Of a stretch of 64,000 nt of DNA, positions 56,959 to 64,000 are shown one piece after another (the stretch's first letter is position 1; every line of letters starts with the position of its first letter). Location: positions 206,215 to 270,214 of the forward strand of contig JANQBS010000027.1 of assembly GCA_033085395.1 (NCBI GenBank), given 5' to 3'. The position numbers and the translations under genes were made by a program. The stretch is from Xanthoparmelia taractica (lineage: Eukaryota; Ascomycota; Lecanoromycetes; Lecanorales; Parmeliaceae). The notes under the pieces were generated by a model. It did not search any database, was not told where the DNA came from, and saw only the letters and a list, made by a program, of their open reading frames with translations.

Positions 56959-57690
56959 TCACCGCACCAGATCATTCGCAGTCAGCAATCTTCCTCCATA
57001 CCTATACCCAACTTCAACCCTTCTCCACATACCCACATGCTCCAACCCCTCCTCCCACCAAGCCCTCATACCTCCATCCTGCTTAAAACCCAGCTTCTTG
57101 TACCACCCGACCTTACTCTTCTGCCATTGAGCAAGCACCAACCCTCTCCAATCTCCCAACACCCTATCCTTGACCATGTTCTTAGCATTGCCTGCAACGG
57201 ACGCCAAAGCCGCCTCCACAAGGACCTTCCCGAAACTGCACGTCCTGCACTCTCTGACGTTTGCAAATTGTCCGATTTCACGTACAGACTATTGCTACCA
57301 GCGCGGTTGGGTCCATCGACGGTATTCTCGTTGTCAGCGTCCGCATGGACCTGCAATGGAACAAGACGAATCGTAGCTGTTAGTATCGTTTCTTGTAGTA
57401 CATTCTCCTAATTCTTGTCAAGTGGGAAGAGAGGGAGGGGCAATAATGATCTGATGCCAGCTAAACGCATAGTCGGCATCAGTTTCCTCGGCTGCAGAAC
57501 ACCCTTGTTTGAACATGAAGACTATGGCACGAACGGTTCGTCCTGAAGCGATTAGGGAATGGTGGTTGTGGGATAGGATGTGACCCGTACCACCATAAGC
57601 TGGACGTGATGAATAAGCAGAAGGGCCAGTCGGGAGGACAAGTTGTGTTGTTGAGGATATAGTCGAACTTAGCATGGTTGAGGTGCGCTT
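56959..57690 (-). pseudogene. GNAT N-acetyltransferase relic
   Basis: Pieces in family order occur on the minus strand: VFMFKQGCSAAEETDADYAF (the QG and E-x-D region of fungal GNATs), then after an intron-like gap ATIRLVPLQVHADADNEN, NSLYVKSDNLQTSESAGRAV, and in another frame VLVEAALASVAGNAKNMV, LAQWQKSKVGWYKKLGFKQD and EEGLEHVGMWRRVEV. The last matches the conserved end of fungal GNATs. The acetyl-CoA loop region is damaged and at least one single-base frameshift (near 57225) separates the halves. I therefore call a decayed acetyltransferase; an unusual intron rather than a frameshift is the less likely alternative. Confidence 0.6.
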
Positions 57691-58181
57691 CAGCATAATT
57701 TGCAATATTGATAGATCGTTAAGATGAGTCCTCGTCGCCGCCGCAGTAGAGAAACGGTTTGCTAAACTCTGTGATACGGAAGATGACGACCATCACGATG
57801 ACATGGAACAGATCAAACGACTGATAGGCCTTGATGTTGAGAGGGAGTTTGCGTTACTTAGCCCTATCGCTTATCATCTCCAAGTAAGCCACGGAAGCCA
57901 ACGGTGCCACAGACTCATCCGTCAGTACAACTTGGAACACAAATCCTGTTACCATCACGATATTTCCCTCGCTCAGTACCTTTGGATCACCGATATTCTG
58001 TCGCCATCTCTTTCCATGATATCTCTCATCTAGCCATCAGCTATTTATTGGCGCTTATAGATGCAAACTGGGAGCCTTTTCGAAAATCCTGATGCCGTAG
58101 AATGGTAATTGGAGAAAATGCCACATAAAGGAACAAGACTATACAGAGTTGGCGTATTGCCAGAACATAACATCTGCCGGG
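57691..58181. other. intergenic, no gene recognised
   Basis: Short overlapping frames; one at 57803-58033 has no recognisable motif. This is the upstream region of the F-box gene. Confidence 0.4.
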
Positions 58182-59201
58182 ATGGATCTAGCCAGGGCAG
58201 TATTTTTGAGACTGCATCAACGCACCATCAGGGTTGTTGCCATGCTTCGAACTATCTCGCGAACGAGGACACCAAATTGCGCAAACGGCCCGTCGCTCCT
58301 AACGTTACCTGTGGAGATCGTGCAGCATATCCGTGATATCCTGCCACTCAGCTCTGCAGTGTGCTTCACTATCAGCAGCCGACATCTGCTGGGGATCCTT
58401 GGCAGCCAAACCTTGCATTCCTTGAGGGAAAAAGGCCATGCCTGGGAAAGGAAGTGTTTCCTGGTGGCATTGGAAAGAGATCTTCCAGGTTGGCAGCTCT
58501 GCTACCCTTGTTCAGTTTTTCACCCTGTGGATCCGAGCAATGGGCCGAAGTCCTTATGGCTCAATGACCGCGAACCAGAGTGCGTTCAAGAAAACGGCAT
58601 TATTGATTTCAGCTTACGGTTCAAAGTGCGCTATCAGCATGCGCAGCTAGTCATGAATCGCTATCGGTTTGGGTTGCCCTACACTAGTGATTTGGAGAGG
58701 TTGTGTCACCAATACCATTACCAACCACAAGATAGAGAGTCATATGTCGAAAGTAGTATTACCGCTTCCATCGAGAATGGTGGGCTTATCTTGCTCGTGA
58801 CCTCAAGGGTGCAGCTGCTGAACGGCTGGGACAAGAACTTGATCGATCGAAGGTTACCGCAAGTCTGTCTCCACAACGGTGCCTGTTTCCTCTTTCCAGA
58901 TCAAACCTTTTCCGAAACCCTTCTTTGCCGTCGAAGCCACGGAGATGGACCGCCGTGCGCCAGATGCAGCCAATGGAAGCAGTGCAAATTCTGTTCAACC
59001 CACTTCCTTGTCAAAGTACAAGAATCCAGAAATTCGGAGACAAACATAGTGGTCCAAGTGCGGAAATGGCTTGGGTCGTGCAAAGATCCCTTCGACCCAG
59101 ATTGTCGTAATCATTGTGAGCTGCCATTAAAGCATAGTGCGGCACAACGTTACATCGATGCCAGAAAGCGGCGCGAAGCGATAGTTTTACAGGTTGAGTG
59201 A
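58182..59201 (+). CDS. F-box domain protein
   Basis: A single-exon frame of 339 aa from the first ATG (MDLARAVFLRL); a second Met, 20 codons later (MLRTISR), is also possible. An F-box-like motif lies near the N-terminus: LLTLPVEIVQHIRDILP followed by SSAVCFTISSRHLLGILG. The rest has conserved-looking Trp and Cys (RKCFLVALERDLPGWQLCYP, CARCSQWKQCKFCSTHF); the Cys pairs could bind zinc. Fungal genomes carry large families of such F-box proteins, substrate adaptors of SCF ubiquitin ligases, usually with unknown targets. It lies between two AT-rich blocks yet has normal GC and an unbroken frame, so it is a living gene or a very recent one. Confidence 0.8.
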   Translation: MDLARAVFLRLHQRTIRVVAMLRTISRTRTPNCANGPSLLTLPVEIVQHIRDILPLSSAVCFTISSRHLLGILGSQTLHSLREKGHAWERKCFLVALERDLPGWQLCYPCSVFHPVDPSNGPKSLWLNDREPECVQENGIIDFSLRFKVRYQHAQLVMNRYRFGLPYTSDLERLCHQYHYQPQDRESYVESSITASIENGGLILLVTSRVQLLNGWDKNLIDRRLPQVCLHNGACFLFPDQTFSETLLCRRSHGDGPPCARCSQWKQCKFCSTHFLVKVQESRNSETNIVVQVRKWLGSCKDPFDPDCRNHCELPLKHSAAQRYIDARKRREAIVLQVE

Positions 59202-59520
59202 AGGCTGAAGACAGTGAAGGATTACAGCTCAGGGACGTACGGACTTGTCCTCAGGTTGTCTAGGCACATAACTGTAACATACTTCCCTCTTCATGATCTT
59301 CGTGGAAGATATACGAGCACCTGAGCCATTCGTTTCGTCGGCTTCGAGGCCCCTTGCATATAACGTACCTACTTAAAGTGTCAGAGAAGGTCAATCGCCA
59401 CAAAGCCTTGGATTTCTCCCTACAGGATCGCTCTAGAAGGACCAGACCATTCGGTCCCAAATTGTTGTCAACGGCCTATCAGATCGCTGACTGCGTCGGA
59501 CATTAATTGCTTGATATACA
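59202..59520. other. 3' flank and LTR insertion border
   Basis: No gene. The last 5 bases before the LTR (ataca, 59516-59520) are the candidate target-site duplication; the matching copy would lie beyond the far LTR and is not seen here. Confidence 0.4.
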
Positions 59521-59835
59521 TGTTGAGTTTGAGATTCGATTTGACGATTCAAGGCAAAAGAATATCAGCATAATCCTAGAAACATATAGCTATGAGGTAT
59601 ATCACAGCTAGGACGTATAGCAATAGCGCATAGCGATAGTGCATAAGGTAATTACACAGAAAATTACCTTACTGTTCGAGGGCGTGGAGGGTCGTATAAG
59701 GAGTGTTGAATAACTAGGCCTAGAACGACTTGATTGAGTACTCTAGAGAGTCAACCTAGCTAGGAACTACTGGAGAGGAAATATCTAGTGCCAAGCCCAC
59801 TAGTGTGATAGGGCTGAATGCCCCTATTTCCAACA
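59521..59835 (-). mobile_element. 3' LTR of a Copia retrotransposon
   Basis: A 315-bp segment that, on the minus strand, begins TGTTGGAAATAGGGGC and ends CTCAACA, giving the short inverted ends TGTTG...CAACA typical of LTRs. It abuts a polypurine tract on its internal side and its composition is near normal, unlike the interior. Orientation (coding to the left) agrees with the RT/RNase H remnant to the right. Confidence 0.85.
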
Positions 59836-59847
59836 CTCCCCCTCAAT
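59836..59847 (-). other. polypurine tract of the Copia element
   Basis: The plus strand reads ctccccctcaat, that is ATTGAGGGGGAG on the element's coding strand, directly before the 3' LTR. It is the expected priming site for plus-strand DNA synthesis in LTR retrotransposons. Confidence 0.85.
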
Positions 59848-60767
59848 TAGATCCTATCCACTACCATCACAGCCACCACACTCAATCAGATCACATATCG
59901 ACTGTGTCGGAGATTCAATCAGATACTAGGCAACTCCTGACGTCATTCTAGAAGGCCTAATAACTTTTAATGATAGATCATTAACTCTCAAGTCGGCGCG
60001 GCATAGAGATATCTTAACTAACTTGATCAGAATAATTATATAGAACTTCTATCGATAAGTCTAGTTATATTTCTAGACGAGTTGAACTACCAAGACTTCT
60101 AAAGGCGTATATACTGCAGATCCTATTCTCCCTAGCGAGTTATCCGTATATCTATAAGTTCAAGGAATTTATTAAACTTCTATTTAGTCAGCGACTTAAT
60201 AAATTCATTAGCAATTATCTTATTAATTAAGACGTAGTCCACACTAATCTTCTTATACTTCTAAAGCTCTCTAACATAGTAATAAGCTATATAAATATAT
60301 TTTAATCGTTTACTAACTTGACGATTCTTAATTAATGCAATAATTCTATTATTATCTTCTTTTAATTTTATTATTGCCTTCGAGTTAATTAAGATCTAAA
60401 CACTTACTCGTTAACGTATTAAATTAATAATTTTAGAGTACTCAAGTTTCGTAAATAAGCTAATCAGTTAAACGACTTATCTAAAGCACTTTAATAGAGT
60501 TATATACTCGACTTTCGTAGTTAAAGTTAATATAGATCGCTATTTTCTATTTATTTATGAAATTAAATCCCTTCTTAACATAAAAACTTAGTTTATTATA
60601 AATCTTCAACTTTTATTTGCGACGTAATCTATATTAGAATAGCTAATTAATTACACTAACTCGTAACTATTTTCTCTATAAGTAAGTGATATATTAGAAT
60701 TAGATCGTATATATCTTAGTAAAGTCTTTACTCCCTAATCATAACGAATAATTAAATCACTCATATA

Positions 60768-60968
60768 TTAACTTAATTTCCCAAGTGCGAATGCAATGTC
60801 AGGACGAGTATATATTATTATATGCATTAGTTTGCCTATAATCCTTGCGTAGTCCTCGTGGTCGATTCGTTCTTTCTCTAAAATAGCTGAATTAATAGTA
60901 TTATAGCCATTCATAGAAATTTCCATCTTATAATGCTTATCTTTCTCCATATTCAATTCCTTTAACAC
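60768..60968 (-). pseudogene. Ty1/Copia polyprotein remnant (RT-RNase H junction)
   Basis: A 66-residue frame ends with YARIIGKLMHIIIYTRPDIA and FALGKLS, which matches the conserved Copia segment after reverse transcriptase (of the form Y..IIGSLMY....TRPDIA(F/Y)A). It lies about 930 bp inside the 3' LTR, the right place for the end of a Copia pol gene. The frame is open only over this stretch; flanking sequence is full of stops. Confidence 0.85.
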
Positions 60969-61336
60969 GCTTTTAATATAGATAGTCTAACTAATTCTAA
61001 TAGTTTTATTTAAACGATCTCTTTTAATTTTTATCTTAAGTATTTATTTAAGTTCGTCTAAGTTCTTTATCTTAAATTTTCTAACAAATTAATTCTTAAA
61101 TTACTAAATTTAATCTTTAAACGATAAGATAATAGAGATATTATTAACATAGATTAGTATAATTAACTATCTTCTCTTATAAATATATAGATACAAGTTC
61201 GATTTCGATAAGACGAAGTCTAATTTAATTAATTCTTTATTATATATAAAGTATTAGTTATAAATCACTTACTTAAGATTATATAGACTTTAAAGTAATC
61301 TTAGATATCGGTCTTCGTTCACATTAACTCCCGAAG

Positions 61337-61630
61337 ATATATATATACGGGTCGGAAAGGTGTGGTATATTTAATGGTATGGGACTAGTTTTTCGAATAC
61401 TATATCGAAAGGTATAGGATATCCCATACTCCCATTGGGGTTTTAATAAATATATTACGTAATATTTTTTTTATATTCTAAAAATACGTAAAAAGCCTAA
61501 GCGAACGCTTATGTAATTATAAAATTCTATAAATAGATTAAAAAGATATAGTTTTTTAAAAAAGTTAAAAAAAAGTTAAAAACGACTATGTTCAACAGAT
61601 ACCACACCTTTCCGACCCGTATATATATAT
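61337..61630. mobile_element. MITE-like element nested in the Copia interior
   Basis: A 294-bp element bounded by perfect 32-nt inverted repeats: 61337-61368 begins with an (AT)n stretch, then acgggtcggaaaggtgtggtat, and its complement ends at 61630. There is no coding capacity. TATATA on both sides would fit a TA target duplication of the Tc1/mariner type. The inverted ends are intact within otherwise mutation-ridden sequence. Confidence 0.8.
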
Positions 61631-62471
61631 TCAAATTAAGTGACGGAGTTGGGACTTAATAAAGGCGTTATTAATATCGATCTATTCTAACTCTAAGTTC
61701 TTAATAACTATTAAAGTTAACACAGCCCGTATAATATTTATTCGAACGATGAAAGCGAAAGTTTTATTATAGTTAATCCCATAAATCTATAAGAATTCTT
61801 TAGCTATTAGTCTTGCCTTAAACTTCTAAATAATATTATTCTTATTATATTTAACGTTGAGTACTTATTTATAAGTTACTATATTAGCTTCATTAGACGA
61901 GACTTTAGTAACTCACGTATTGTTTTCTTTTAATTATAAGATTTTATTCTTAATAACCTAAAGTTATTCTCGACCTTATATTAAGTAACTAATAACTTCT
62001 TTATATATATTTGAAATAAGAATAATTATTAGGTCTTCCTTATCTCTCTTAATTTCTATAGTCTTTATTATTAATAGTATTCTAATATACTTTATTATCT
62101 TCTCTTTCTCGTCTATCTCGCTATTTCTCTTTCTCTTTAAAGTCGATATTTATAATATATTACGTGCTTGAAGATTGGCTCGTATCAAGATAGATATAGA
62201 AATCTATAACTACGAAGATAATATATATAGCGATAATCTCGAAGCCTGAATTAGAGATTAGATTAAAGAATTAGAAGTTATTAATTCTAATATTAAAGGC
62301 GATATTAAAGACTTAGAAGAATACGAAGTTACTAGCTACTGGGACTTAGTCATAGTTTAATCTGTTGAGGTTATCTTCTTAGTTATCTTCTTTTGCGAAG
62401 TAGTCTAATTAATTGAAACGTTTACTTTTGCTAGAGATATAGGAGAAGACGAAGTTATTGACACTAATATG

Positions 62472-62512
62472 TACGGGCCGGAAAGGTCTAGTATATTTGA
62501 TGGGATATCCCA
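62472..62512. mobile_element. second, truncated MITE end
   Basis: Begins tacgggccggaaaggtct and continues agtatatttgatgg, resembling the left end of the element at 61337 with several substitutions. No matching inverted partner is visible within the next kilobase, so it is a solo end or its partner is destroyed. Confidence 0.6.
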
Positions 62513-64000
62513 TATCATATCGTATCATATCATATCATGGAAGGGTATCATGGGGAGGTCATATTAGATCACTTATAAAGATATGGGATAGGAAATTACT
62601 AATATCATGAAATAATCTGGGAAATTTCTGATATATGTAGAGATATTTTATAATATAGATTATTTCTCATATTAGGTGGCGAATAAAATAAGAAAATTCC
62701 AGATTAATATATAAGTTAGAGCGAAATTAGCTTAAGTAATTGTTAAACTCCGGCACTTAATAAGTAATATTAAGATAAACTCCCTTTTAATTTAATCTCT
62801 CTAAGTAAATATAGCTATTTTAATAAATAATAATTAGAATATATTAATTTCTTAATTTGCAATCTGCGTAAGATTATCAAGTCGATCTCTTCTCTAATTA
62901 TTTATAAAACGATTTTAAATTATCTCTCTTACTCTTTTCGTAGGTCTTTAATCTATAGAGATTAATCTTCTATTATTTTACGTTCGCTTTTCTTCTCTTA
63001 ATTAAAGAATAATTAATAAATAAAATTTTAATAAAAAAGAATTAATTTCTTACTTAGATTAATCTAGAGAGCACTTTATTATTATTACTAATGTAATTAA
63101 TATTAGAAATCTCTTTTATCTAATAATTTCGAATTTTTTAATTAATCTATCTAGCTTTAAGTAATATATTAAGATCTTTTTTTAAGTTTAATATATTTTA
63201 TTCGTAGCTATTCTATTAATATTTTATATAAGAAATTATTATTAAGACTTGAAAGATTAAAGGCGAATAGCTTTTTAATTATTATATAGTCGCTTAGCCT
63301 ATAAGAAATATCGCTTATAAGCTATAGGCTATAGCTTTACTAGATACGATTAAGATATCTTAGCTACACGTGTTATTAATGGGATCTAAGACTCTAAGCT
63401 TTTTTATTAATTAAGAATTAATAGATTCTTAAGATAAGTAAAAGATATTTAATTAAGATTAGAAATTCAAGTTATAACTAGAATAATAAATAGAATATTA
63501 ATCTTCTCTTTTATATCACTAAAATTAATTATTATCTAATATTTCTATCGTCTTTTCGATCTTATTAATAATATTATTAAGCGACTCTACGCGACTTCTT
63601 ACTCGTTTAGCCCTCTATACCTAATTATTAATATTAAGATATTAATAATTTCAATACGTTTATTCGAGCGTATTTTAATATATCTCTATTTAGAGTATTT
63701 AATTAGACTTAACTTCTTAATTCGATTCTTTTAATATTATATTTCTATAACTTAAACGTAAAAGTGTTATTTATTTATAAAGATATTCTATATTCGATTA
63801 AGTCTCGCTATAATAGATAATTAACTTCTTATAAATCGTCTTTAAAGTCTCGCGAAGTTCGACTTTTCATAAAACTCGCTTGCATATAATACTATCTATA
63901 ATATTGAACGATATAGCACTAATTACGATATCGAATAATATAGTAAAATTTAAGACTTAAGAGAAAATATAATAGCTTAAATAAAAATAGATAATATTTA

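Larger units (their letters stand above)
59986..64000. mobile_element. AT-rich, RIP-like degraded retrotransposon interior
   Basis: Composition falls abruptly to roughly a quarter GC, with TA, TTAA and TAAG words dominating and stop codons in all frames. It continues to the window end, so the element or a nest of elements extends further. Only the RT/RNase H fragment at 60768-60968 is still readable as protein. The gag, protease and integrase regions cannot be recognised. C-to-T damage of both strands at repeats (RIP) is the natural explanation in an ascomycete. Confidence 0.8.

Noticed and set aside
62150..62450. Possible host gene in the AT-rich tract
   Set aside because: Slightly more coding-like words (gaagaatacgaagtt) but stops in every frame; most likely transposon interior.

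Overview
The window is chromosomal DNA of a filamentous ascomycete (Pezizomycotina, probably Dothideomycetes). Support: many short spliced genes whose introns are about 46 to 160 bp with GT..AG ends and CTAAC/CTGAC-like branch sites; a PSTAIRE cyclin-dependent kinase; fungal families such as acetamidase, Zn2Cys6 regulator, F-box and non-reducing polyketide synthase; and very AT-rich blocks of the kind left by RIP around a wrecked Copia retrotransposon. Exon limits were worked out by hand from splice signals and reading-frame phase. For most genes every exon closes in frame, which is strong internal evidence, but no homology search was possible.

Layout. 0.7-2.7 kb: a frame-broken membrane-anchored lectin-like gene with a 15-bp minisatellite coding its stalk. 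5.5-12.6 kb: histidine-phosphatase gene, alpha/beta-hydrolase-like gene, tRNA-Leu(CAA), C2H2-finger gene and a 47-residue membrane microprotein. 13-30.5 kb: conserved housekeeping genes: zinc-finger-like nuclear protein, amidase, AlkB-type dioxygenase, CDK1, a CUE/Smr-domain nuclease-like protein, a coiled-coil (CENP-K-like) protein, a triple-KH RNA-binding protein, a BTB protein and an ABM-type barrel protein. 32.4-35.5 kb: Zn2Cys6 transcription factor. 36-40.6 kb: Nup159-type FG nucleoporin.

41.4-55.4 kb is a small aromatic polyketide cluster: an FAD monooxygenase (9 exons, one in-frame TAG), an O-methyltransferase, a second FAD-monooxygenase pseudogene, and a 2,022-aa non-reducing PKS (SAT-KS-AT-PT-ACP-TE). 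PKS + monooxygenase + methyltransferase is the minimal gene set known from bikaverin- and fusarubin-type pathways; the product here cannot be read from sequence. Unusual features are a Gly at the expected catalytic Cys of the SAT domain, a diverged three-copy ~140-bp tandem repeat just upstream of the PKS, and an inverted minisatellite between monooxygenase and methyltransferase.

55.4-64 kb is the edge of a repeat region: a short AT-rich block, a decayed GNAT gene, an F-box gene, then a Copia element on the minus strand (315-bp LTR, polypurine tract, RT/RNase H remnant) destroyed by AT-biased mutation and carrying a nested MITE-like element with perfect 32-nt inverted ends. A short SINE/tRNA-like repeat is shared between 20.4 and 55.8 kb. 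Several genes carry isolated small lesions (lost splice acceptor, frameshifts, TGG-to-TAG), so either the accessory gene set is decaying or the assembly has local errors.
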